Positions 52,777 to 61,500 of a DNA stretch of 64,000 nt are shown one piece after another (the stretch's first letter is position 1; the number at the start of each line of letters is the position of its first letter). Both the position numbers and the translations under genes were made by a program. The notes under the pieces are model-generated. The model did not search any database and had not been told where the DNA came from. It saw only the letters and a program-made list of their open reading frames with translations. Origin of the DNA: JANXLS01 sp038227045 (GTDB taxonomy: Bacteria > Planctomycetota > SZUA-567 > H5-PLA8); the NCBI GenBank assembly GCA_038227045.1, contig JBBRQD010000011.1, forward strand, positions 20,353-84,352. Direction: 5' to 3'.

Positions 52777-54735
52777 ATGACGACGGCCAATTGCCCCACT
52801 TGCGGTGGACCCATCGAGTTCAAGATTGGATCGTCGTTTCTGGTCGTCTGCCCGCACTGCCGCTCGGCCATCGCGCGATTGGATCGCGATTTGAAAGACC
52901 TCGGCAAAGTCGCGGCACTCGTTGAAACCGACTCGCCGCTGACCATCGGTCTTTCCGGAAAATACAACGGCAAGTCGTTCCGCCTGACCGGCCGCGCGCA
53001 ATTGCGCCACGCGCTGGGCGGCGTGTGGGACGAATGGTACGCCGCGTTCGACGACAACCGCTGGGGCTGGCTTGCCGAGGCGCAGGGCCGCTTCTACATG
53101 TCCTTTGAAGAAGCCGTGCCAGACCTTCCGGCTTTCGATAGCCTTGCAGTCGGCGAACCCGTGCCGAAGCTCAAGATTCCGCTCATCGTGTCGGAGAAAG
53201 GCGGCGCAAAGTACGCGAGCGCGGACGGTGAAATTCCCTATGCGCTGGTTCCTGACTCCACTTCGATCTACGCCGACTTGAGCGGCGAACACGGCTTGTT
53301 TGCCACGATCGATTACAGCGACGAAAAGCCTGTCTTTTATGCCGGCAAAGAAGTGACGCTGGCTCAACTTTCGCTCGACGCGGGCGCCGCTCAGGCGAAG
53401 CCGGAGAAGCGTGTTGCGATTACGAATCTCGGCTGTCCGAATTGCGGCGGATCGCTGGAATTGCGCGCGCCCGACGCAACCGAACGCGTCGGCTGCCCGT
53501 ATTGTGGCTCGCTGCTCGATTGCACTCAGGGCAAATTCAGCCTGCTCCAGGCACTCAAGAAAAAAGGGGAGCAGCCGCTGCTGCAGTTAGGCTCGGTTGC
53601 GGAATTCGAAGGCGTCAAGCAGATCGTGATCGGCTTCATGAAGCGCAGTTGCGTCGTGGAGGGGGCGACGTACTACTGGACGGAGTACCTCCTTTATAGC
53701 AAGGCGCTCGGCTTCCGCTGGCTTGTGCGCAGCGACAATCATTGGAGCTACGTCAAGCCGCTGCAAACGGCGCAAGTGCGCCCCGGCGACAAATTCGCAT
53801 ACTTTGCCGGCAAAACATTCAAGCGTTTCCAAGATGCCCCGGCGAAAGTCGAATCGGTGCTGGGCGAATTTTATTGGAAGGTGACCATCGGCGAGACCGT
53901 TGCGACCAGCGATTTTATCTGCCCTCCACAGATGTTGTCGTGCGAGCGCACGAGCTATGCCGGCGACGACAAAGGACACCCCGGTGGCGGAGAAATCGCG
54001 TGGTCGCTGGGCGAGTACATTTCGCCGGACGAAATCCAGACGAAATTCAAGCTGGCCGCGTTGCCAAGTCCGCAGACGGTCGGCGCATGCCAGCCCAACC
54101 CTCATCAAGGCTGGTTCATGACCGGCGTCAAAGGCGTCGCGGCGGTGTTTGCACTGACGATAGCCCTGTCGATTATTTTTCCATCGGATCCGATTTTCGA
54201 TCAAGAGATCAAATTCGAGGCGCAGCCCGCGGCGAAAACCGTGTCGGCTGCGGGCAGCGAACCGGCTGTCGAATCCACGTCGGTGTGGGTCAGCGAACCG
54301 TTCGAACTGAAGGCGCATAAAAAAATCTCCATTGAAGCCAAGACGAATCTGGACAATTCATGGATGGGTTTGGAAGGCGCATTGATCGACGAAACCAACG
54401 GCGAAGTGCTGCCGTTCGAACTCGACATCGAGTATTACCACGGTACCGATAGCGACGGAAGCTGGTCGGAGGGCAGCCAGGATGGCTCGCACTACATCGC
54501 CGCACAGCCCGCTGGAAAGTATGTGATGCGAATTGAAGGGCATTGGGAAAGGATGGCTCAGCCGATATCGTTTCATCTCGTTGCCGAACAGACCAGCATC
54601 GACCCGGTTTATGTGTTTCTGGCGCTGTTCTGGGTGATGATCTTTCCGGCGATTGGGATCGTGAGAAAATTTATGTTCGAGAGCGGTCGCTGGTCGGAGA
54701 GCATGTACGGCGGTAGCAGCAGCAGCGACGATTAA
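52777..54735 (+). CDS. DUF4178 protein with zinc ribbons and C-terminal membrane helices
   Basis: 652 residues. Two zinc ribbons (CPTCGG with CPHCRS at the start, and CPNCGG with CPYCGS near 220-250) are each followed by a DUF4178 domain (IGLSGKYNGKSFRLTGRAQLRH, DEWYAAFDDNRWGWLAEAQG and again LGSVAEFEGVKQIVIGFMKR, YYWTEYLLYS). One transmembrane helix lies near 455-475 and another near 620-640. GTG 52732 would add 15 residues, but ATG 52777 gives the natural zinc-ribbon start. First gene of a cluster with DUF350 and a membrane aminopropyltransferase. Confidence 0.85.
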   Translation: MTTANCPTCGGPIEFKIGSSFLVVCPHCRSAIARLDRDLKDLGKVAALVETDSPLTIGLSGKYNGKSFRLTGRAQLRHALGGVWDEWYAAFDDNRWGWLAEAQGRFYMSFEEAVPDLPAFDSLAVGEPVPKLKIPLIVSEKGGAKYASADGEIPYALVPDSTSIYADLSGEHGLFATIDYSDEKPVFYAGKEVTLAQLSLDAGAAQAKPEKRVAITNLGCPNCGGSLELRAPDATERVGCPYCGSLLDCTQGKFSLLQALKKKGEQPLLQLGSVAEFEGVKQIVIGFMKRSCVVEGATYYWTEYLLYSKALGFRWLVRSDNHWSYVKPLQTAQVRPGDKFAYFAGKTFKRFQDAPAKVESVLGEFYWKVTIGETVATSDFICPPQMLSCERTSYAGDDKGHPGGGEIAWSLGEYISPDEIQTKFKLAALPSPQTVGACQPNPHQGWFMTGVKGVAAVFALTIALSIIFPSDPIFDQEIKFEAQPAAKTVSAAGSEPAVESTSVWVSEPFELKAHKKISIEAKTNLDNSWMGLEGALIDETNGEVLPFELDIEYYHGTDSDGSWSEGSQDGSHYIAAQPAGKYVMRIEGHWERMAQPISFHLVAEQTSIDPVYVFLALFWVMIFPAIGIVRKFMFESGRWSESMYGGSSSSDD

Positions 54736-54750
54736 TAGGGGAAAACCGCA

Positions 54751-54930
54751 ATGCGAAAATTCTATTGGCTGTCGAACCTCGGCGTCATGGCGTTATACGG
54801 ATCGGCGTCCGCGTTCGGCTGGGGCTTTAGCGATGGGCCGCGCGAAAAACTGTCGGCTGACGCGCGGACGTCGCCGGGCGGCTATCGCTCGTATCACTTC
54901 TGGCATTCTGGATTCAGGGGAGGAAAGTAG
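54751..54930 (+). CDS. 59-residue exported peptide in the polyamine cluster
   Basis: M-R-K start, a short hydrophobic stretch and a signal-peptidase-like site after YGSASA, then FGWGFSDG and a Gly/Ser/Tyr/His-rich C-terminus (SPGGYRSYHFWHSGFRGGK). AGGGG lies nine bases before the ATG. The gene begins 15 bases after DUF4178 and ends three bases before DUF350, and its last codons contain the ribosome-binding site of the DUF350 gene. Too short for routine gene calling, but the context makes it convincing. Function unknown. Confidence 0.7.
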   Translation: MRKFYWLSNLGVMALYGSASAFGWGFSDGPREKLSADARTSPGGYRSYHFWHSGFRGGK

Positions 54931-54933
54931 ATC

Positions 54934-55158
54934 ATGGACAAAATGTCGCAAGCGCTCTCGGATTTCGCCATCAACGGCTTCAAGACATTCCTCTATACAA
55001 TGCTGGGCATCGCACTTTTTGCGCTGACCTATTGGGTCTTCGGCAAGCTCTTCCCGATGCATAAAGAAATCGAAGAAGACCAGAACACCGCGCTGGCGAT
55101 TCTGATGGGTTCGGTGATGCTGGGCATCGCGATCATCATTGCGGCGAGCATTCATTAG
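54934..55158 (+). CDS. DUF350 (YjfL-like) small membrane protein
   Basis: 74 residues with two transmembrane helices (FKTFLYTMLGIALFALTYWVF and a second one with ALAILMGSVMLGIAIIIAASIH). The ALAIL-G-IIIGIAIIIA pattern is that of DUF350/YjfL. From memory such genes often lie next to spermidine-synthase-like and DUF4178 or PspA-like genes. AGGAAAG before the ATG is supplied by the end of the preceding gene. Its stop codon TAG begins the heptad array downstream. Confidence 0.85.
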   Translation: MDKMSQALSDFAINGFKTFLYTMLGIALFALTYWVFGKLFPMHKEIEEDQNTALAILMGSVMLGIAIIIAASIH

Positions 55159-55249
55159 GGGTTAGGATTTAGGGACTAGGGATTAGGGAACGGCATTGCG
55201 ACTCCGTTGCTTTTCCCTAATCCGTATCCCCTAGTCCCTAACCCCTAAA
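55156..55249. repeat. TTAGGGA-type heptad array with inverted arms
   Basis: Left array 55155-55190 runs TTAGGGG, TTAGGAT, TTAGGGA, CTAGGGA, TTAGGGA with a 7-nt period; the right array 55213-55249 is made of complementary units (CCCTAAT, CCCCTAG, TCCCTAA, CCCCTAA). The first TAG is the DUF350 stop codon (55156-55158). Confidence 0.9.
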
Positions 55250-55269
55250 TCCCGACGGGAAACACCGCA

Positions 55270-56784
55270 TTGAACCGACCCCTGATCCTCTTCCTGAATG
55301 TCCTGATCGTCGCGAGCTGCGGCTTGATCTATGAGCTGCTGACGGGCACTCTTGCCAGCTACGTTCTGGGCGACTCGATCACTCAATTTTCGCTGATCAT
55401 CGGAATTTACCTCGCGTCGATGGGTGTAGGCGCGTGGCTTACAAAGTATGTCGATACCCAGCTCGCGCGGCGCTTTGTCGAGATCGAACTGGCCATCGCG
55501 TTGATCGGCGGTTTGAGCGCGCCACTGCTATTCCTGAGCTTCGCTTATCTGCGCTACTTTCACGCTTGCCTTTATCTGACGGTTTTCTTCATTGGCTCTC
55601 TCGTCGGCATGGAACTGCCGCTGCTGATGCGCATTCTTCAGGACCGATTTGCGTTCAAGGATCTGGTTTCGAAAGTGATGATGTTCGATTACATCGGCGC
55701 GCTGTTTGCGTCGATTTTGTTTCCGATGGTCCTGGTGCCGCGCCTCGGACTGGTGCGTACGTCACTGACGTTTGGACTGCTGAACGCCTGCGTGGGTTTG
55801 TGGGCCGCCTACATTCTCGAAACTGAAATTAAGAAAGGCCTGCTCGGCTTGCGCGTGCGCGGCGCGTGCGTGATCGTGTTTCTGCTGGGCTGCCTGATTT
55901 TCTCGCACAAATTGACGACGCTCGCCGAAGACGGCGCGTATTCGGACGAGATTCTGTACGCGCGCAGCACGCCGTACCAGCGCATCGTGTTGACGCGCGG
56001 GCGCGCCGGTTTTCAACTGTTCCTGAACGGGCATTTGCAATTCAGTTCGTCGGACGAATACCGTTATCACGAGGCTCTGGTGCATCCGGCGCTGCTGCTT
56101 CAGGAGCAGCCGAAGCGCGTGCTGGTCATGGGCGGTGGCGACGGTCTGGCGCTGCGCGAGATCTTGAAATACAAGAGCGTCGAACACGTGACGCTCGTCG
56201 ATCTCGATCCCGAAATGACGCGCCTTTCCGACTATTTTCCGCCGCTGGCCGAATTGAACAAACATGCCTTCGGCGATCCGCGAGTCGAGGTCATTAATAA
56301 GGACGCGATGGTGTGGCTGGAGAGCGAGAGCGCGCCGTTCGACGTGGCGATCATCGATTTCCCGGACCCCAATTCGTTTGCGGTGGGCAAGCTGTACACG
56401 ACGCGCTTTTACCGCATGTTGAAAAAGCGCCTCGCTGCGAACGCCAGCGTGGCGGTGCAAAGCACGTCGCCGCTGTTCGCGCGCTCGTCGTATTGGTGCA
56501 TCGTGAAGACGATCGAGTCCGCAGGATTCGCGGTCAAGCCGTATCAAACAACGGTGCCGAGTTTCGGTGTGTGGGGCTTTACGCTGGCGCGTCCGCTGCC
56601 GTTTGACACGTCCGAAATCGCCGCATCCCATGCCCCGCCGGGACTGCGATTTCTAAACGAAAAAACGCTCGCCGCGATGTTTCAATTCAGCGAAGACATG
56701 ACGCCGGTTGCGGTTGAGATCAACCGGTTGGACAATCAGGCGCTGGTGCGCTATTACGAATCGGAATGGCGGAAGTGGGAGTGA
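55270..56784 (+). CDS. Membrane-bound polyamine aminopropyltransferase (SpeE-like)
   Basis: 504 residues. Residues 1-205 are seven or eight transmembrane helices (starts MNRPLILFLNVLIVASCGLIYELLTG). The cytoplasmic spermidine synthase domain follows: YQRIVLTRG, LFLNGHLQFSSSDEYRYHEALVHP, VLVMGGGDGLALREIL, HVTLVDLDPEM and catalytic AIIDFPDP. The aspartates of the catalytic motif are kept, so aminopropyl transfer is possible, perhaps to a membrane-associated amine. TTG 55270 is the only start that gives the first helix; no ATG lies nearby. Confidence 0.9.
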   Translation: MNRPLILFLNVLIVASCGLIYELLTGTLASYVLGDSITQFSLIIGIYLASMGVGAWLTKYVDTQLARRFVEIELAIALIGGLSAPLLFLSFAYLRYFHACLYLTVFFIGSLVGMELPLLMRILQDRFAFKDLVSKVMMFDYIGALFASILFPMVLVPRLGLVRTSLTFGLLNACVGLWAAYILETEIKKGLLGLRVRGACVIVFLLGCLIFSHKLTTLAEDGAYSDEILYARSTPYQRIVLTRGRAGFQLFLNGHLQFSSSDEYRYHEALVHPALLLQEQPKRVLVMGGGDGLALREILKYKSVEHVTLVDLDPEMTRLSDYFPPLAELNKHAFGDPRVEVINKDAMVWLESESAPFDVAIIDFPDPNSFAVGKLYTTRFYRMLKKRLAANASVAVQSTSPLFARSSYWCIVKTIESAGFAVKPYQTTVPSFGVWGFTLARPLPFDTSEIAASHAPPGLRFLNEKTLAAMFQFSEDMTPVAVEINRLDNQALVRYYESEWRKWE

Positions 56785-56821
56785 AGATGAAGGGGTGAGG
56801 GGGTGACAAGGTGAGGGGTGA
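56785..56821. repeat. GGGGTGA 8-nt-period array
   Basis: Directly after the speE-like stop codon (TGA, 56782-56784) the sequence runs AGATGA, AGGGGTGA, GGGGGTGA, CAAGGTGA, GGGGTGA. The spacer 56785-56892 otherwise shows nothing. Confidence 0.7.
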
Positions 56822-56892
56822 ACGATCACAGCGACCTTGCCTCAATTCGTCGTGCCCTTTCATTTTTTGCGAAATAATTCGGAACTCATTTA

Positions 56893-58512
56893 ATGACTCG
56901 CCGCGAAGCTCTCACCACTTTCCTCGGAGCGTCTGCTGCGCTGCTGCCCGGCTGCGGCGATGCGTCTCCTCCGCTTGCCGGTAAAATTGTCGGTGCTTCC
57001 GATGCTGCTGGCCATAAAATTCGCGACGGTTTCCGCCCACAACCGGCGCCCGGTGCGTGGCGCGATGTTCAAGTGGTTATTGTCGGCGGCGGAATTGCGG
57101 GGCTTTCCGCTGCGCGTAAACTTGTGAAATCGGGTTGCGACGACTTCGTGCTGCTTGAACTGGAACATGCCGCCGGAGGCACCTCGTGCTCTGGCGTGTC
57201 GCCGATTGTTGCCTATCCCTGGGGCGCGCATTACATTCCGACGCCGCGCAAAGAGAACGCGGCGCTCGTCGAACTGCTCGGCGAAATGGGCGTTATCGAG
57301 GGTTCTGACGCGGCCGGTGAACCGCTCGTCGGGGAACAATTCCTCTGCCGCGATCCGCAGGAACGCATCTTCCACAAAGGAAAATGGTACGAAGGACTTT
57401 ACCTGCGCGCGGGTGCGAGCGCGGAGGATTTGCGGCAGTACGCGGCGTTCAAGAAAGAAGTTTCCTATTGGACCGATTGGCGCGATTCAAAGGGGCGCCG
57501 CGCGTTTGCGATTCCCGTTGCCCTGGGCTCCGACGACGCCGAAGTGCGCGCGCTGGACGCGCTGTCAATGGCCGATTGGCTCGCGAAAAAAAACTTCACG
57601 TCGCCGCGCTTGAAGTGGCATATTGAATACGCCTGCCGCGACGATTACGGCGCGATGCTCGAACAAACCAGCGCGTGGGCGGGTTTGTTTTATTTTGCGT
57701 CGCGCGTGAACAAAGGGGGCGAAGACGCGCAGGAACTGATCGTCTGGCCGGAAGGCAACGGTCGACTCGTCGCACATCTGCGAAACGGTTTGAACGAGCA
57801 AGTGCGAACCGGCGTCGCCGTTGCCGACATCGTGCCGTTCGAAGATGAAAATGGAACACGCGCGGAGATTTTCGCATTCGACACGCAGACAAACGAAGCG
57901 GTCGGATTCCGCGCGAAGCACGTGATCTTTGCCGCGCCGCAATTCATGGCGCGCGTGCTGATCCGCCCGTTTCGCGAGAATCCGCCCGCGTATCTAAAAG
58001 AATTCGAATACGGCGCGTGGATGGTGGCGAATCTGCATCTCAAAGACCGGCCCGCGCCCGGCACCGGGTTTCCGTTGTGCTGGGACAATATTCTGTATGA
58101 AAGTCCGTCGTTGGGTTACGTGGCCGCGACGCATCAGACCGAATTGGACCGCGGGCCGACGGTGCTGACGTATTATTATCCGCTCTGCGACGCCGATCCA
58201 AAACAGGCGCGCGCGAAACTGCTGGCCGGAGACTGGCACGCGTGGAGCGATGTCGCGCTGACCGATCTGCGGCGCGCGCATTCGAACATTCGCGCGCTAA
58301 CGGAACGCATCGACGTGATGCGCTGGGGCCACGCGATGATCCGCCCGCGCCCTGGATTCGTGTGGAGCGGCGCGTTGGAAAAGGCGCGGCAGCCGTTCAA
58401 GAACATTCATTTCGCAAATACTGATTTAAGCGGCGTGGCGCTCTTCGAAGAAGCGTTTCATCATGGAAATCGCGCGGCGGAAGAGGTGTTAAAGGCCTTA
58501 GTTCCGGAATAA
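56893..58512 (+). CDS. Tat-exported FAD-dependent amine-oxidase-like lipoprotein
   Basis: 539 residues. MTRREALTTFLGASAALLPGC combines a twin-arginine (TRRE) with a lipobox. A dinucleotide fold follows (VIVGGGIAGLSAARKL), then the amine-oxidase-type GGTSCSG and YPWGAHYIPTP, and a C-terminal flavin contact region (NIHFANTDLSGVALFEEAFHHGNRAAEEV). Such a cofactor would be loaded in the cytoplasm and exported folded, matching Tat use. It lies directly after the membrane aminopropyltransferase, so oxidation of a polyamine product is an obvious guess, not shown by the sequence. Confidence 0.82.
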   Translation: MTRREALTTFLGASAALLPGCGDASPPLAGKIVGASDAAGHKIRDGFRPQPAPGAWRDVQVVIVGGGIAGLSAARKLVKSGCDDFVLLELEHAAGGTSCSGVSPIVAYPWGAHYIPTPRKENAALVELLGEMGVIEGSDAAGEPLVGEQFLCRDPQERIFHKGKWYEGLYLRAGASAEDLRQYAAFKKEVSYWTDWRDSKGRRAFAIPVALGSDDAEVRALDALSMADWLAKKNFTSPRLKWHIEYACRDDYGAMLEQTSAWAGLFYFASRVNKGGEDAQELIVWPEGNGRLVAHLRNGLNEQVRTGVAVADIVPFEDENGTRAEIFAFDTQTNEAVGFRAKHVIFAAPQFMARVLIRPFRENPPAYLKEFEYGAWMVANLHLKDRPAPGTGFPLCWDNILYESPSLGYVAATHQTELDRGPTVLTYYYPLCDADPKQARAKLLAGDWHAWSDVALTDLRRAHSNIRALTERIDVMRWGHAMIRPRPGFVWSGALEKARQPFKNIHFANTDLSGVALFEEAFHHGNRAAEEVLKALVPE

Positions 58513-58523
58513 AGTTAGGGCGA

Positions 58524-61500
58524 TCATTTTTTAAGCGCCGTCATCTCGCTGAACAATTGCATGAAGGAGTCTGCGTCCATTTTGAATGTCTCTTCCAAGC
58601 GCAACAGTTTGCCTTTGAGCGCTGGATTCGTCAGCGCCGGTGTGCCGGCCTTCTGCGGTTCGACGCCTTTCAGCACGTTGCCTTTGTCCAATTCAAGTAC
58701 ACGTGCCCATGCGTTCTGCGCTTCGCTCTTGTGAAATTCGGCTGCGGCGGGGTCCAGCTTCGACAGTTCCAAATTCACCTGAGCGAGCCGCACCCATGCA
58801 GCCGGCTCGCCATCCAGGAAGTGGGTGGCCTCGCGACTGACTCGCAACGCGAAACGCAGTTTTCTTAGCGCGGCCTCCAGTTTTTCGGTGCGCAGTTGTG
58901 GAACGCCGGCGATTCCGATCAGCGTGTCGGCCAGGCCGATTTTGAAATCGTCCCGGTTGGGTTGAGTTGCGCAGAGGAAGCGATATTCGTTGTATGCTTC
59001 GGCGTACATTTTTGATTTTAACGCGATGCGTCCGGCTGCATCCAGCGTCGTTCCTTTAGCGCGCGCCAACGCGTCGGCTCGCCGGGCAATTTCGAATGCG
59101 GCGTCGACATCGGGCTTTTCCGTTTCGAGCGTCAGTTCGGCCCACGCCGCCCAGAGAAGGGCGGCGTGGGGATTCACCGCCATGCCGGGCTTCTGCAATG
59201 TCACGGCCAGCATTTTTCGCGCGGAAAGACTGTCGCCGTTCGCGCGCATGATTTTCACCGCCAGTTCGGCGCATTCGAAAGTTGTCACGCCGTCCGTTGC
59301 GCGGTTGTCGCTGAGCTTCTGCAAGGCGTCGAGCGCCTTGACCTCGCCCTCGCGTTCGGCAAGTTCCTTGATTTTTTCGAGCGCTTCGTCACGCAGCGCG
59401 GGCGCTTTTTCAGCAGGTCTTTTTTCGATGGCGGCCTCAATGAATTTCTTGTACTCGACTGCCCAGAACTGTTTCGGGGCCAGCGCGAGCGCCTTGACCC
59501 AATGATCGATCCGGTTGCCGGCATGTTCGAACGCGCAGCGCGTGTGTTCGCGTCCGCTCGCCGCAAAATCCAGCCGCTCTCCCGTCGCGCGGCGCTCGCT
59601 GGCGGACAGCGTGTTCAAATCGACCAGACTCTCCGGATCGGGCTCGAATTGCGTGCTGCGCAATTGTTGGAGCGTGTTGTAGAGCGCTTTGGGAGTCGAG
59701 AATTCGAGACGCATGTTGTCGTCGGTGTGCAGCGGCGCGCCCTTCACGACATTGCGCAGTTCCGAATCGGTGCTCATGAAACACGCGATGAATTCTTCCT
59801 CGGAATCGAAGCGAATCGATTCGAGCAGCGGCTTGACGTTTTTCTGAGCCATCCGCGCGCGAAGTTTGAGGATGTCCATGCGAATCGGCATGTCGGCGCC
59901 GATCAACAGAAAATCGCGCCGGTTCACGCACCAAAGCTGCATGTGCTTGAAGACAGTGCCGAACGTTTTGGCGATGCTGAAAAAGTCGGTCTCTTCAAGG
60001 GAGTAACTATGGATCCACTGGCACATCACGCCGCCCGGATTCAAATGGTCGTGCGAGAGCTGAAACGCTTCCTGCGTGAACAGATTGCCCACGCCGGCCA
60101 GCCAGGGATTCGACGGTTCGCTGGCGATCACGTCGTATTTTTTACTGGTCAGCAGCAGGTGGTTGCGGGCGTCGTTGACGATGAGATTGAGGCGCGGGGT
60201 GTCGAGCCAATGACGGTCGCGCCCTGGACGCGCTTTATATGCCAGACCGGTGAATGGAGCGAAAAAAAAAGAGGCCTCGACGACCTCCGGCGACATCTCG
60301 ACCACGTCCACGTTCTTAACGGAATCGGGTGCGAGCGCCGCGCCGGCGCTGGCGCCCGAGCCCAGCCCGATCACCAGCACGCTTTCCGGTCTTTCGTGCA
60401 ACAGCACCGGGATCAGCGTCAGGCCCAGTTGCGTGCTCATGTCGCCGTGACTGGACGCGTCGGGTTTGCCGCCGACCGTCAGCGAAAAAATGTAACGCGA
60501 TGGCGGCTCTTGCGGGAACGGTTCGATGACGGGAGGATCGGTGGAAACCGGATTCGCGGCATTTGACTCGAGCGGCTCGTCTTTCACATCGTCGGGCGCG
60601 AACAAGTATTCCTTGATGCGTGTCACCGCCACCGTCGCGGTTGCGCCTTCGTTGTAGTACTTCAATTCAGTGTCTTTGTGTAGATTCGGGCTAAAGACTT
60701 CCGACCAATTTCCTTTTTTAACGGCGGTCAGCATGGTCTGATTGCGCAGCAGATACATGCCGCTGCTCATCGTCAGCGGATCCCACTGCGGCGATCCGAA
60801 GAGCACCGCCAAAATCGTCAGGATCGCGATCATCGAGATTGTAAACTCGCTGCGTGGCTTTCGATCCCGCCCGGATTTGGACATCAGGTACAGCACCAGG
60901 CCGGGGGCGGCGTAGAGCATCGACATCAGCAGCAGCGTTCCGCGGATTTCCAGCCACGGGAGAATCACCAGGCCGCCGATGAAACTGCCGAGAATCGAAC
61001 CGACTGTGTTGACCGCATAAATCGTACCGACCGTGCGGCCCGGCGCGCCGTCGGTGCGCGCCGCAACCTGCATGGTTAGCGGCAGCGTCGCGCCCATCAT
61101 GAATGTCGGGCCGATGATCAGCAGTCCGATTCCCAGCGCTTGAAAAGCCTGCAGCCAATTCCATCCCGCGTCTTTGCCCAGCGCGACCAGTGCAAACAGA
61201 AGTTTCGGACCGATGCCCAGCAGCACCGTCAGCGCGATGCTGCCGAGGCCAATGGCAATCAGCACTTTGCCCAGCAGCGCCAACGGATCGTGAGTTTTCT
61301 CCGCCGCGCGCGCGCCCCATGCGCCGCCGAAACTCAGGCCGAGAATGAACACCGACACAATCAGGCTGAACACATAAGTCGAACTGCCCATCGCCAGACT
61401 GATGGCGCGGTTCCAACCAATCTGAGTTGTCAGCGCGGCAAAGCCGGTCAGGCCGAATGTAAGGATAGCGAGTTTCAACGCGAGCGGCGAGACCGGCACT

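Noticed and set aside
59166..60566. A 466-codon + strand frame, and another at 61140-62186, opposite the MFS/SpeE fusion
   Set aside because: Antisense shadows of a clear 1249-residue protein.
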